Shown piece by piece: positions 47,560 to 60,200 of a stretch of 64,000 nt of DNA. Position numbers and translations under genes: made by a program. The notes under the pieces are model-generated. The model saw nothing but the letters and a program-made list of their open reading frames with translations. It was not told where the DNA came from and searched no databases. Source of the stretch: Panicum virgatum. Its lineage: Eukaryota; Streptophyta; Magnoliopsida; Poales; Poaceae. Every line of letters begins with the position of its first letter. Positions within the stretch are counted from its first letter, which is position 1. The stretch is taken from contig NC_053136.1 of assembly GCF_016808335.1 (NCBI RefSeq), positions 5,624,531 to 5,688,530 on the forward strand, given 5' to 3'.

Positions 47560-48245
47560 CCCCTAACAAACAACAAAAAACAATTAAGTCCCTAGGACCG
47601 TCTACACCTCCAATCCTCCAGCTGATTCCGCCGGCTGCCGCTGGAAGCCGCCACCGAACACCATCGCCGGATCTCCGTCCTGCTCGGATCATGAGGAACC
47701 CTAACGCCGCAAGGCTTTGAGAATAGTCGCAGTAGGCACAGGCGCCGCCGAAAGCCCATCGACCGGGGATGTGCCCCGAGCTCCTCCAATCCTGGACCGC
47801 AGCTCGTCGTCGACGAGCGCCACCGTCGAGGGAAGCTCGAGCTTGGTCCACCCGCCGAACCTCCACGAGACCCGCATCCTGCTCTGCACCCTTGAAGCAA
47901 AAGGCCGATACTCCCGTCACCTGGAGAAGATGGAGTTCTGGACACGGACTCCTGTACAAGGGGTTCACCAAGGAAGCCCCACCTCCATCGGCTCGCCGTC
48001 GGCGTCAGAGCAGGCCACCAACGGGACGAGGAAGAGCCAGAGAGTACCTTATTCCACGATGGCACCGCCGCAGCAGTCTCAACCGCGCCGCCGGGACACG
48101 AAACCTAGATCTTCCTGTACCACCTCCGACTGGCGGGTGACCCACAGTCTCCACCACCTCGCGAAGCCCAAAGAGCCATCGGAGGCGAGGAAGACCGTCG
48201 TCCCCGCCGGCAGAGACCGGAGGGCACTTTTTTGACTCTCTCAAC
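47560..48245 (-). mobile_element. Second LINE-like non-autonomous copy, minus strand
   Basis: Shares with 40970-41540 the blocks around aaggctttgaga...gcc/tcgca, accggggatgtgcccc, ttattccatggc-type sequence, aaagagccatcggagg and gtccccgccggc, and the edge ctctcaactgt. The left end is not clear. Confidence 0.45.
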
Positions 48246-48249
48246 TGTT

Positions 48250-49550
48250 GGGGGAAGAGTCTAGAGAGAAAAAGAAAAAGTGATGTGACTTCGCTTCCTA
48301 ACGTTAGAGGATTCGGATCATACAGCAAGAGCCAACCCCATCTCAGATTTGACCGGCGACTGTCCGCGTGACGCGGTGTATCCAGGGGAAAAAATTCGGT
48401 GCAGGAGGGCTGCAAATCTCGATCTGTGCAGTCCTGCTTTTGATGTGAGCCACGTGTCCCCCTAGCAGATCGAACGGCAGACTGGTGGAGGCGTGGAGCG
48501 CCTCCTCCTCTCGGCTCCTCTGCGGGCTCGGCTGAGCTCGGAGACGGGGCTTCGCTCCCCTACCCGCCGCCATCGTTCCCCACCTCTGCGATCCGCGCCG
48601 CTGATATCCTCCCTATCCTCGTCCTCGCCGGCCCCTCCGCCGTTGCTCAAGTCGCGGCCGCGGGCGCCTTGCGGGGACGGAGCCCCCACCCCCAGTGCAC
48701 GCGTCCCGGCGGGGTGGTTCTTCGACGCGACGGCGCCGTGCGCACGCGGTCAGCGCCGGGTGCGCGGCGAGCGCACTGCTCGGCATCTCGGGGCCGCGAA
48801 CGAGTGGCGGGCGCGCCGCTCCCCCGCTCCTGCCGCCCCGCACCGCACCGCACTGCTCGGCTACGTTGGGTTGGGTCTCGCACGATGTCAAATTGACAAA
48901 TTCCAAGTCCACGTTGCAAGCCAGCAACCACTACGCCTCACGGCCTCTCAGAACGAGCGGCAGGGGAGAGGGGGGGTGGACGGTCGGCGAGACCTCCTGG
49001 ATGGCAGGCGACAGCGACGTTTTTTTCTCTTTTAAAAACCAATGGATGGAGATGAGAGCAAGAGCATCATCCCTCTGGAAGACCTTGCCATGGAAGCTAA
49101 GCACACACGGTCCACATGTGGTTCTTAACACACACGGACACACCCCGGTTAACAACGCCCACGCGTGCGCATTGGTCACGCGATTAGGAAAACAAAATAT
49201 CCGGCCATGGCCTGGCCCCACCGCAGCGTCATTCCAGACCACACGAGTGTAATCAAATCGGATCAAACACTCCAGTTGCTCTAAAAATAATCAAATCAAG
49301 CAGTAGCCTTTTGTTAACCAGCCTTCTTTCTTGGCCCTCCTAACCACAAGATTTGCTGGACCCTTGTTACAAATCAAATACTAGTTAATTAGGGGAGGAA
49401 AAGAACAAACGAACGATGCCCACATGATGCTGCTACGCTCAGCCCGTCTCTGATCTGTCTCCTGGACGCGGCACGCGCTCGCTGGCTCAGCGGCAGCTCG
49501 TACAGTGCCGCAAACAGCAGCAGCGGATGAGCGGTGGGGGCCCTGGTTGG
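48250..49550. other. GC-rich spacer, no confident gene
   Basis: The plus-strand frame at 48493-49035 (180 residues) begins with a Ser/Arg/Leu-rich segment that could pass for a plastid transit peptide, but the rest is low-complexity and matches no family I know. The segment 49050-49550 has nothing recognisable apart from the B-box gene's 3' UTR. Confidence 0.4.
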
Positions 49551-50183
49551 TCAGGAGCACTCGTCCCAGCCCTCCTCGTCGTCAGCCTCGGCGGGCGGCA
49601 GCGCGCGGTGGCTCGCCGCGCGCGCCATCCACGACGCCCCGGTGAGCACCAGCCTCGCCGGCACGTGCGCCGCGGCCTCCAGCCGCCGGAGCAGCGCGGC
49701 CTCCCCTCCCTTGCACGCGGCGGGGGCGGACGCGATCTCGGCCCAGAGCGCCGCGGCCATCGCGACGCGGAGCGGGACGCGGGCGGCGGCCACGCCCCGG
49801 CCCAGCGCCCGGAGCGCGCAAGCGGCCGCGGCCGCGCGCCGGCGGGCTGACCCCGGCGCGAAGCCCATCCGCCCGGCCCACCCTTCCAACACCGCCTCCG
49901 CGCGCGCCCGCCGCTTCCGCGCCGCCGCGGGCGCGGCGGCCGACGACTCGGCGGAGTCGGCCGTGGACACGCAGGAGCTGCTGCTCGACGCGGACGACGC
50001 CGAGGACCCCGGCGAGCGGGCGGGCGGCGCGCTGCCCAGGCGGCGCCTCAGGTGCCTGGACGCCAGGAAATTGGCGCCGTGCACCTTGGCGTCGCAGCGC
50101 AGGCAGAGGAACGCCGAGTCCGCGGCGCAGTGCACCGCCGCCGTGCCCCCGCAGAGCTCGCACCGCGCGCCGGCGCCACCCAT
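49551..50183 (-). CDS. Single B-box zinc-finger protein (BBX, CCT-less)
   Basis: 210 residues in one exon. The B-box near the N-terminus uses C8, C11, C19, C27, C30, H35 and H44 ([12 protein letters not shown]...CLRCDAKVH...H) to bind zinc. A Ser-rich linker, a basic KRRARAE stretch and an Ala/Arg-rich, mostly helical C-terminal region follow; the tail ends in [12 protein letters not shown]. There is no second B-box and no CCT domain, as in the short BBX group (BBX30-32-like) that acts in light and flowering control by pairing with other regulators. That role is family knowledge and not shown here. GC content is very high (much Ala), normal for grass single-exon genes. The start chosen is the first Met upstream of the B-box. 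Confidence 0.85.
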   Translation of the reverse strand: MGGAGARCELCGGTAAVHCAADSAFLCLRCDAKVHGANFLASRHLRRRLGSAPPARSPGSSASSASSSSSCVSTADSAESSAAAPAAARKRRARAEAVLEGWAGRMGFAPGSARRRAAAAACALRALGRGVAAARVPLRVAMAAALWAEIASAPAACKGGEAALLRRLEAAAHVPARLVLTGASWMARAASHRALPPAEADDEEGWDECS

Positions 50184-50346
50184 TCCTCCCCGATCTCTGT
50201 CCGTCTCTTCCTACTGCTTCCTCTCCTCGATCGGTCTCCTCGCGGCCCACCAAGAGCTCCGCGCGCAACGGCTGACGGCTGTGTCGAGCCCCGGATGACG
50301 ATGGATTGGTGATCACCTCCTCGTCCTCGGAGCGAAGGACATGCGG

Positions 50347-50353
50347 CTATATA
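50347..50353 (-). promoter_or_regulatory. Candidate TATA box of the B-box gene
   Basis: tatatag on the minus strand, 165 bases upstream of the ATG. A second candidate (tttaaata, about 50511-50518) lies further up. Confidence 0.45.
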
Positions 50354-50559
50354 GATGTCTCCGCGGGCAGTTGGGGGCTTCGGGGAAAGCGGCCGGTGCA
50401 AGTGGCGCGGTGGTGTGAGGCGGTGGAGACGGGGTGGTGGAAACCGTGGGCGCGGGCGATCGGAAGAAGCCGCGGGGGTGTTTGGAAGCTCTGGGCGCGC
50501 GTATGGCCAGTATTTAAAGGGGCCCCGCCCCGGGCCGGGCCGTGGGGGCGTGGGCACAC

Positions 50560-52160
50560 ACCGGCCGGCTGGTGGGTCGGCTCGACTCGACGGCTAGGCT
50601 AGTCGGCGACCTGGCCGCGTGCCGTGTGCGCTGGTGGTGGAGCTCAGCTCATGCAGCGGCCACCACATGTCCGAAAGGGAGTCGCGGTTGGACTTGTTCT
50701 CTGACTCCCTCGCTCGCTTCGTTGGTGGGGGGAAGAAAGGGAACCGGGAAGGAAGAATTTGGCGCCGCCAGGTGTGGTTAGTTTCGGGCGGCGCCCGGTG
50801 AGCCGGAGCCCGGAGAAGGTTGAACGCTTCGCTTCTTCGTGGTCTCCGTTCGGGACCACCGTGCGCGTCGTGCTCACCGCCGGCCGTGCAACGATGTTTC
50901 AGCGAAGGAATCGGAATGTTTTGACTGTGTTTTACCATGGTATCCGTACGCAGGTGTGGGTTAAAATTTACCCAGTAAGATGCCTGAAATCTTGAGTACG
51001 TCCATCTAAATTAACACACTATATATGCTCCGAGTCAGTACAATCTAGAGCTGCATCCCTAGTCCCTACCTTAGCTTATCCAACACTGTTCCAGCGAGCC
51101 GTTCGTTCCCTTGATCCCTCAGCTCGTTGTGATCGAGAGATCATCATAAAAGAAACCGCCACTTGCGATCGAGCTGCCAACAGACCGGCCTTCAGTCAGG
51201 TGTGCTTTTCACATGGCACTTGGAGTTTGATATTATTCAGCCGTTCTGCGCCCCGTTGCGCATGAAAAGACCCGTCGAATATATTAGTAGCAGTACGGTC
51301 GAATTGATAAGCGGCCAGAGTTTGTTTAGTTCCAATTTTTTATAATATCCGTCACATCGAATCTTTAGACATATTCATTAATTGCTAATTGTAGCAGTAC
51401 TACCGAATTGATAAGCGGCAAGAGTATGCATGAAGTATTAAATGTAGTTGAAAAAATAACTAATTATATAATATAATTAGTCCATAATTAGATATTAATC
51501 GTTAAATAACAACGAAATGTGCTACAACACCAAAATCCAAACTTTTTCGCCAAACTAAAAACAGCCTTAATTAACCCAATGTGGGAAAAAAATAATTGAA
51601 GCCGAGGGGCACACAGGAGAGCGGTTGGTTGGGGGAGGCAGGCAGCGATCGTCGAGCGATCCCCGTCCACAAAACCTCGTCCCAATCCAAACGCCCCAGC
51701 AGCTAGCCAGGGCTACAGAGCTTCGCTCGCCTTTCGGTTTCTTTCTAAAACCTATCCAGTTTGGGAATCTCCTCCTGTATTATTTATTACACCCCTCTCT
51801 ACTAGCTAGCCTCCTGAATTATTGCTTAGAAAACGTTATTATCTCTATCTGCCGTGAGATCATCATGCCCTCGGCTTCATCTGTACGTCTAGCTAATCTC
51901 GATCTTAAAAAAAGGTGATCTCGATCGATCTCTTCTGATCATGCGTGCTTCTTTCTGGATAGAGCTGATCGGGTAGCTGATGATATGATATGATGGTTTC
52001 TTAATTGGGGTAGTCGTCTCTTTCCGTTTTTAGGTTCGATGATAATGGTCGATCTAGAAAACTTCCAGGAGCCATTTATTACAGGGGGAATACTATGCAA
52101 CAAGCAGTTCTGTTAGTTCAGCTCTGCCTCATCACTTTACTGTCACAAAGTAGTCCCGGG
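50560..52160. other. Intergenic upstream of the B-box gene, no gene seen
   Basis: A ~100-base imperfect direct repeat containing gaattgataagcggc occurs at 51300 and 51403. No other structure was supported. Confidence 0.55.
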
Positions 52161-52162
52161 AA

Positions 52163-52394
52163 GGGTGCCGTTCGGATGAGAGGAAAAACACTGGCTGGGC
52201 TGGGAATAACGATTCAGGGCAGCCAGCCGTTCGGCAGGCTAGGTGGAGCTAAATGGTTGGGAGATAAGACGCTCGTCTTCGGCCTTCCTTCCTCACCAGC
52301 ACGAACAGTGAATACCAGCTGATACTATTCATAGCAGCCACCAGCCCAGCGATTCCCAGCCCAGCCAGAGCTTTTCAACTCATCCGAACGGAGA
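52163..52394. mobile_element. Foldback MITE with ~45-base inverted repeats
   Basis: The left arm ccgttcggatgag...ctggctgggctgggaat is matched by the inverted right arm attcccagcccagccag...ctcatccgaacgg. Total about 230 bases. Target-site copies are not clear, so the superfamily is open. Confidence 0.75.
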
Positions 52395-52800
52395 AAACGG
52401 CAGTTTGTGGTACGATCCATGCCATGCCGTAGACCGTATTGATTAGTGAATTGCGTCCTTTCCTCAGGTACAGCTAGCTATAACCAGTATACGTACGCCA
52501 TGCATGGCAAAGAAGAGCAAAAAATATCTAGCCGAATTAAGAGGGGAACTCCCAAACTAACATGATCTATGGTGAACTTGTGGACAATAATCTCGAGCTA
52601 ATCACCGTAATGCAACAGCCAACCCATGTGGTCGATCTCGACTCGTTCATCAAGTCCTGGCCCGGGCCAACCTCGTGGCGTGTCGCGTGGGCACCCACCG
52701 GGCTTTTGGAGAAGCATGACGTGGTTCGCTAGCCAACCAAACTCTCCCCCACGGCTGCTCAGCTGCTCTACGTACGCATCGCATACGCCAAACGCAGCGG

Positions 52801-52826
52801 CTTCTTCTTCTTCTTCTTTTTTAAAA
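52801..52826. repeat. CTT microsatellite
   Basis: About six ctt units followed by T and A runs. Confidence 0.9.
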
Positions 52827-53264
52827 AAGGGTTCGATACCAAGACAGAAATTAACTCGTTGATAGAGAATACCGTGGTTTGATTGGGACGCGCCGATCAA
52901 AAGTCAGATGGCGAAATAGTGTCTAACTGTGTTGACGTATCTAATAACTATCTAGCTAGCTAGATGGCGCCTTACGATCTTTGAAGATGTGTCTGGGAAT
53001 TAAGCTAGCCAAGTAGAAGGTCTTGCTGCCAGTTACTTTGTCCGGAGCGGCAGAACATTCTTTCTTCTCTAAACAAAAATCAGGGTGGGTCGATAAAGCT
53101 GGCAGGCTGCCTAAGACCGGGCCGAGATTTTCTTTCTTTTTCTTTTTTTATTGAAAATCAGAAAAGTTTTACTGATATATATTTTTACGGGGAAATTATA
53201 AACTCCCTCCACCGAACACAAGAGCAATGGTCTATTTATTTAGATCCACTTAGCTAGTCTATTA

Positions 53265-53500
53265 CTCCTTCCACTCCAAGTTGTAGGTTGTTTGAATTTT
53301 TCCGACCTTAAGTTTGACCACTTGTCGTATTCAAAAATTTGTGCAAAATATCACTTCTTTTGTTGTGGGTTGCTTTATCAATACAAGATCTTCAAGAATG
53401 ACTTAAATTTGGTAACGTTTGCACATATTTTTTGAATAAGACGAGTGGCCAAACTTAAAGTTGAAAAAGTCAAGCGAACTACATTTTGAAACGGAGGTAG
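53265..53500. mobile_element. Stowaway MITE
   Basis: 236 bases, ctccttccactccaagttgt at the left and acattttgaaacggaggtag at the right, flanked by TA. The arms pair along most of their length (cttaagtttgaccacttgtc against gacgagtggccaaacttaaag). Confidence 0.85.
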
Positions 53501-53502
53501 TA

Positions 53503-54120
53503 GCTAACTAGCTAGTATAGTTGCTACCCAAGTAGTTAAAAGGGATATAGCTGGGAAGCTAATCTGTTTGGGTACACTATTAAAAAAGGGAAAAGTCTGT
53601 TTTTCAACCCTGAACTATCACGATAGTCCGATTTTGGCCCCTGAACTACGAAACCGGACATCCTACACCTCCAACTAACGAAACCGTTTGAAAAACAACC
53701 CTGGCTCAGCCAAAGGCGGTTTTGCTACAGTAAAATTTCCGAATTTCTAGAATTTCACACCTCTCTCAATTAAATAATAAAGAAAGCATAGTTAATATTG
53801 TCTAAAAATCATGATATTTTTTTGGGAGGTAGATCAAAAGACAAGGAATTTATTTTGGCTAAATGTGATACATTAAACATAATGGAATTTGAATTATAAA
53901 TTTTTTAAAATAGGTAGAATTCAAAATTCCTTGAATTTTTAGGCCAGCTAAACCTATGATAAAAATGCATTAAAAATATGATAATTCATAATTTTTTATT
54001 TAGTTTAGTTAGGTACTTTTTATTTGGGTACACTATTAAAAAAGTAATTATTCCCTCTATTTCAAATTGTAGATTTTTTTTCTTATCTTTCGTAGATTCA
54101 AAGATACTAGTACCGGCCAA
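53503..54120. other. Repeat-derived spacer
   Basis: Contains a common grass-genome repeat near 53600-53730 (tttttcaaccctgaactatc) and a fragment of a Stowaway-like end near 54053. No gene. Confidence 0.45.
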
Positions 54121-55385
54121 ATGAGCAATCTAGCCAACCAGCCCTCGAGGAAAAATGAGCCGACAACCAAATGGCACGGTACACGGCGTACAGCCCTCCT
54201 CATCATCGCCACAACCCGTACGTGCGCGCGCGCGCACCCCGCCGCTACGTGGATCACGGCTTCCCCATGCACCCGAGGCCCGAGCCACAGCCGTCGACCG
54301 CAAGCAAGTTGTTCCGCGCCCCGCGCGCGATCGACCGGTGATCCCGGCGCCACCGCTCGCGCCGTGCGTGTGGCCGCCGCGGCCCCGCTCATCAGATCAC
54401 GACGCCACCAGCGCTAGCTACCCCTCGGCCCCCCCGGTGTCCCGCGAGCGCGCCCGCGCGTGGTGATCCGGGAGTCCCGCTCGCGGCGCCGCCGCCCGCG
54501 CCACAAATATCTCCGGCGGCGTGCCGGGCTGGTGAGCCGCGGGAGGGGGAGGCCTGCCCCACCCACACCTTGGCAGTAGGAGTACTACTAGTAAAAAGAG
54601 AAAAGGAGTGAGCGCGGCGGCGGCCAGGTGGGCGCCGAGGCGGTGCGCCGCTGGCAGGCGACGCGGACGTGTCCTCGCCGGTCAGGCCGCGCGCGCCGTG
54701 GGCTCGCGCCACGTTCGCTGCTCTCGGGGTCTCGGCTGAGCGGCTGGCTTGGAGACGAGCGCGTGGCCCCGGCGCGTCGGTGACGGGTCCCGGTCCCGGT
54801 CCCGGGACGGCGTTTACTGACGGGTCCCGGTCCCGGGACGGCGCCCCGTTGGAGGCCGCGACGCCGACGCGGCTGGTGCTCAATCTCCTCCACCTGTTGG
54901 TCTGCTCGGTACAGCGTGGTCGTGGTTGCGTCAGCGACGGAGGAACTGGGCCCGGGAATGTGAGGCGCTAGCTAGTGCTACCGTACCGCCTACTGTATGC
55001 AGCATATATGCGCACGTGCGTGGGCAGCGGAAGTGTCAATTATACCCTCGCGTTTCTGCAGCTACAGTGGCGCACTACGTACCAGTACAGCCTCTCAGCC
55101 TCTCTCGTGCCAGAGAGATCTTTTGCTTTCTTTGAACAGTCCGTGTGGCTGACCTCCCCCCCCCCCCCTGCTCTTTCACTCTGTTTCGCGTCTCCAAAAT
55201 GATCGGAACCTTCTGCTAAAAAAATCTGGCTGATTGCGCTGACATACGAGGTATAGACAAATTTTCTGGACTCGGAAGTCTCACGTATCTTGCTGGCACC
55301 GCATTTTTTTTCGTGCAATGGCACATATCCTGTGGATCCAGTGCTAGTTTGAGCGGTTAAGTACTTTTTCGTGACCGTGCCCTGC
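54121..55385. other. GC-rich non-coding spacer
   Basis: Open in several frames by base composition only. A direct repeat of gacgggtcccggtcccgg...gggacggcg lies at 54783-54843, and a poly-C run at 55158-55168. No supported gene. Confidence 0.5.
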
Positions 55386-57066
55386 GCACGTATTTCATTA
55401 AAAAAACATTTTATAGACAATTTTTAATACAGCCAAATAGAGCTTGACCAACACAAGATCACAAAAAACTAAAAATAGAGAAAAAAAAACTAAAAAAACA
55501 CAAACAAACACCCAAAGACCACAACAAACAACCAGTAGCAGAAGCAAGACGGGGGAGAACACATACAACCCTACAACCCAAACCAAGCCCAATCTAACGC
55601 CAACCAACAACTGGACCTGCTGAAAGAAAACTACACCGCCAAAGGTGCGAAGATCAGCAACACGATCAAGGTGGCAAAGCATCCACCCGACCGACAAACA
55701 ACAACGGCAAAGCATCCGTCCGAAGAGAACTCAAGCCAACGACAAGGCGGCAAAGCATCCGCCAGAGCAGCACAGCGGCAAAGTATCCGCCAACAGACGA
55801 CCAACGCGACCTGGACGATGCAGAGTAAACTAAGCAAAGGTAGTCGCAAAAGTGGATACTCCCCGAGAAGAGCCATCGACCACCACCGGCAAGAGCCTCC
55901 AAGACAACACCCCTAGGGAAGGGGCGACGCAAAAGGCGCCGTCATCGTCTGACCAACATGGTCTAGGTTTTCACCTGGAAAGCTCAGGAGGGCATAGGGG
56001 GAGAGAGTGACGCCTTCAACAAGGTAAGAGACGCCCGAGGGCGTCGCCGTCACCGGCCCGCAAAAGAGCCAAAGCTTTCGCCTTTACCCCAATCCCAACC
56101 AATTGCCGATGGCAGTAGATGCCGTCGCGCAGGGAGCCCAACGCAACCAGAATGACCAGCGGGGGCCGAAGCGGCGGCGACAGTGCATAGGGGAAAAGGT
56201 GACGCCTTCAACGAGGTAAGCGATGCCCGTGAGCAGACCAAGGCTTTCGCCTTCCCAAATGCGGCGGCGACGCAGCCAGGAGCACCTGGCCACCAGGCGG
56301 CAGCACTAAAGCCAGGCGCCCGCGGCCAACCGAAGTGGCGACGGCAGCGCGTCCAAGGGCCCACGGCCACCAGCCACCCGAAGCGGCGGCGGCCGCTGCG
56401 TGGCCAAGCGGCTACGGTAGTGGCGACGGCGCGGCCAAGGGCCCAAGGCCAGGCGCCCCCAGCCACCCGAAGAGACGGCGATGGCGACGGCGGCGGCACC
56501 GCCTAGAGCCCACAGCGGTGGCCGTGCGGCGAGGGCCCAGGGGCGGCGGCGCGCCGCGCGTCCCCCAACCGAACCGGCGGAGTCGGCGCGGCGAGGGCCC
56601 AGGGGCAGCAGCGCCCCCCCCAACCCGAACTGGAGGCGGCGACGGAGATCTAGCCAAGGGGGGAGGGCCGGATCCGGCGAGGAAGAGGCCGGATCCGGCC
56701 CCGGCAACCGGCGGCGCGCCACGCGCCCCCTACCTGAACCGGCAGCGGCGACGGAGATCCGGCCAAGGGGGGCCCGAATCCGGCGAGAAGGAGGCCGGAT
56801 CCGGCACCGGTGACCGGTGGCGGCGAGGTTGCAGGGCGGGAGGACGGAGGTGGGAGAGAAATAGGAGAGGCGTGGGGGCGCGGGCGTAGCCGACTTCAGC
56901 TCGGCCACGGCCGCCACCGCCGCTCGGACGGTTGCTGGCGGCGGGTGCGGCCAACGGAGGGGCGGTGGGCGGCGGCGCGGGGTGCCCCCCCGAGTCGCCC
57001 ACGGGAGCGATGCGGGGGGGGGGGGGGGGAGAGGGGGGCGCCACCTCTACTAGCTCGGGATGGTTA
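55386..57066 (-). mobile_element. LINE-like non-autonomous element, minus strand
   Basis: On the minus strand a GC-rich half (57060-56050) is followed by a T-rich half ending in TAATGAAATACGTGCG, a tail type seen in grass LINEs. The GC-rich half holds tandem units: gtgacgccttcaac.aggtaag occurs at 56008 and 56200, and the 115-base unit ggcgacggagatc..gccaagggggg occurs at 56638 and 56748. ggcaaagcatccgcc-type motifs recur at 55673-55800. No RT frame. Class is tentative. Confidence 0.4.
57009..57030. repeat. Poly-G tract
   Basis: A G run of about 16-20 bases; length may be uncertain. Confidence 0.85.
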
Positions 57067-57067
57067 G

Positions 57068-60000
57068 TGAAGCGTCCCCTCAAAAGAGGTGATTTAAATG
57101 TGATACAAATATCAGTTCCAGGAGGCTGATAACACATTTATTCCACAGATGGTTCAGTCACCGTACAACCCTCCGAGGAGGCGGACACTCGATACAAACG
57201 ATAATAAGTAATAAAATAGCTACGGTGATACACCAAAGCATGACCCAGACAGTTTCCAGCTCGGGCTCAGAGTAATGCGCTAGCAGAAGCATCTTGCAGA
57301 GGGCCAATACCACAGGCAAGGTTGGGTGCTGACGCAACCTCTACTCAACGTCTTCAACAGCAAAGTCCGGATCTTCTTCTGAAGAAAAACCACAAATATA
57401 TATATCGGGTGAGTACAAAAGTACTCAACAAGTCCAACCCCATCCACAGAGGGGGATAACACAGATATGCACAGGATAATTCAAGGATAAGGCTAGGGTT
57501 CATTTGCAGTAAAGCTAGATTTTACACATGCAAGAGTTTATTTTTGAAAAGGGTTTTCTCAAAGCGATTCTTTACTAACCGAGTAATAAGCGGGGTTGAT
57601 CCTACACAAAGGATCCAAGTTTTAATGCTGCCGGACTCCGCATATGCGGTAGCTCACGACACAATTGCCGGACACTTTTCCCAAAACACTCATGCCAACC
57701 CAACCCAATCCCAGAAAAAGTGCTAATTGTGTGACCAAACCGTAACTCGCCCAATATCGTGGGCACGGCTATTCGAATAGGTTTAAACTCTGTATAGGTG
57801 TGCAACTTTACCCACAAGCGGGGTACCATAGCACGATCACCTTAGTGTCGGTGCAGATCCCAACAAAACCATTACCCACCTTAGCTAGACCTGACTAGCC
57901 AACACGGACTCCACCAAGGGTCCATTGACCTATCACTGAGGTTTAGCCGGGGCATAAGTCACCACGACCATATTCCTTCTCCTTAGTCACCCGTTGCCCT
58001 CAGCTCTCCTAATGGATATCAGACTAACTTGTGGGGTTTATGCTAAGTCGTTACCACACACAACGGTCGAGTGGTTTGCACGATAGTTGAGTTAGGCAAG
58101 ATGACACATCAACTCGGTCCTTAACTGCGACAAGATGGATATCTCCCAACGTTGCTCAACCATGCCGGTATGAGCACACCTTTTGGCAATTCACACAAGA
58201 ATGTCATCCATCTCATCTAAGTACATCCTTCTTTTAGTTTCCAAAAATTCTACATTTTTCCTTACCACACACTCACACGTTTTCCTTTTTATAAAACAAG
58301 TTGTACCATATTCATTGTGTTGTAACTTAAGCACAAGATCCTAAGCATTGAAGCAGCGATTAACATCCAAATAGAATAAATCATATTTAGACATTAATCA
58401 AGGTGGTCAAGGGATGGTTATAACAAATCAAGGGGTGGCTATCCAACCATGTTTTCAGCAGTAAAAATATATACAATTTTATAAAATAGGCCAAGAGGTT
58501 GTGTTTATAAAACTGGGTCAAAATATGCAATCAAAGAATGAGATTGAACTTGTCGTCTTCAAAGCCTTCCGGGAGGTCCTGATCGAGGTACTGTCCTTCG
58601 GGTTCAGGGTCACGGTACTGGTCCTCGCACCCTTGCTCATGGTACTGCTCGTCGATGGGTTCTTCCTCGGTCACTTCGTGATCTACGGCACACACAAACA
58701 AACACACAATAAAGAAAAAGAAATAAAGGTTTTATCGTTGAGCTCAAATCAGAGGAAATTAAGATACGGAGATAGGAATAATATTTTTGGGTGGTTTTCT
58801 AATGGCATGGCCGGAATTATATTGGGAATGGCGTGGTCGAGTTTTGGAATAACCGGAGGATTTTTGGTGCATGGGATGATAGGTTAAAAAGGGATTTAGG
58901 GGCTAGTTAAGGATCCGGGGCTTATTCATAAATACTTTTGAGATGACAGGGGCTTAATTAGAATTTTGGAAAGTATTTGGGCTACTCTGGAAAGGGGCAG
59001 GGGTCTCTCTATAATTATTTTTGTGTAGTGGAGGGGTTAATTCCTAGAAAAGAATAAGGGAGGGGTTTCTTTAGAAAAAGGCTAGAGAGAGTGGGAGGGC
59101 TCTTTAAAGAATAGAAAGAAAGGGAGGGGCCTAAGGGCAAATCTGCCCCCTTCTTTGTCCTCTCTCCCGTGTTCCTCCCGTGATATAGAGGAGGGCAAGG
59201 AGGGGGGGTGCCCCATGGGATCCGGTGCTCCGGGGCACGGCGGCGGCCGGGAAGATGGGGGAAAACAGAGAGGAGGCTGAGGGGGTTCGATTTTGGGGAC
59301 TCCGGGCATGGGAAACTAAGGGGAAGGGGGTCCGCCCCGAGCAGCCATGGCTGCTCGTGGGGAGCTCGGCTCAGGCAGGGAGAGGGGCTGGCGCGAGTTG
59401 AGGCAGGTAGTGGAAGGTGTAGGGGTGCTCACCATGGAGGGAATCGAACCAAGACGGCCTAGGCGAGGAGATCGATGTGGCTGGTCTATTCTTGGTGAAG
59501 AACAAAGCAAACAGAAATTGGAACGAGGGAGGAGATGGACGGCGTGACTGGTTTAGCGAGCTCGATGGTGGCGAGGAGGGCAGGTTGGGGCGCCTTTTAT
59601 AGACGCTGGAAGGCGGTGGAGGGGGCGGGGCACGGTGGCCGGCCGGCCGGCGGGCATCCCGACGGCCATTAATGGCGTTTCAGAGCTAGCGCGGCGTCGT
59701 GGAGCGGCGGCGAGGCGGCCACAGGGCGACGGGACAGCTCGGGCAGGCGCGAGCGGCGCGGCGAGCATCCAGGGCGCACAGGGACGCGCGTGGGAGTGCC
59801 GCGCGTGCTGCGCGTGGGCGTACAGGGGCATCGTGTTGGCAGCGTTCGTGTGAGCACAGGGAAGAAGCAGAAGGAAGAAAGGAGAAGGAAAAGGAAAAGA
59901 AGAAGACAAGGGAAAAGAGGAAAAGGGAGAAAAATAAAAGGGAGGCGCCGATGGGATTCGCGGCGACGGTCGGGATCATGCGACAGCTTCGGCGGAATGC

Positions 60001-60200
60001 GACGCACGCGGTACGAGGAGAACAGAGAGATGAGACGGTGATTGGTGCGGGTGTCAGGACGGCGGATCGTCGGGGAGGATTTCGGGAGATTAGGAGCTCG
60101 GACGGAAAGGGATTTAGAATAATTGAGCTCAACGATGAAAATAATTTTGAAAATTATTTTTAGCGCGTGATTTATCTTTGCGAATTTTTGGGATGTTACA
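57068..60200 (-). repeat. 3' LTR of a Ty3-gypsy chromovirus (Tekay/Del-like), about 3.1 kb
   Basis: On the minus strand it starts TGTAACATCCC (60200), right after a purine tract (aagtggggtaggtt) and a chromodomain. The proposed end is GGGACGCTTCA (57068), whose complement TGAAGCGTCCC matches the start at 8 of 11 bases. A TATA box lies at 59594-59601. A gagtacaaaagtactc palindrome sits at 57411-57426. A long LTR and TGTAACATCCC ends fit Tekay/Del elements. The far end is less sure than the start. Confidence 0.75.
59594..59601 (-). promoter_or_regulatory. TATA box of the chromovirus LTR
   Basis: ctataaaaggcgcc on the minus strand, about 600 bases inside the LTR, a suitable U3 position. Confidence 0.65.

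Noticed and set aside
49527..50298. Plus-strand frames of 107 and 254 residues opposite the B-box gene
   Set aside because: Shadow frames of a GC-rich coding exon; only the minus strand has the zinc-finger residues.
54121..54971. GC-rich frames on both strands (up to 163 residues)
   Set aside because: No conserved motif, no codon pattern, and equal length on opposite strands.
56183..57137. Overlapping frames of 107-203 residues
   Set aside because: They fall in tandem GC-rich units of a LINE-like element and have no RT or endonuclease motif.
58501..58887. 128-residue plus-strand frame in the chromovirus LTR
   Set aside because: Lies within the LTR in antisense direction; hydrophobic by composition, with no known domain.
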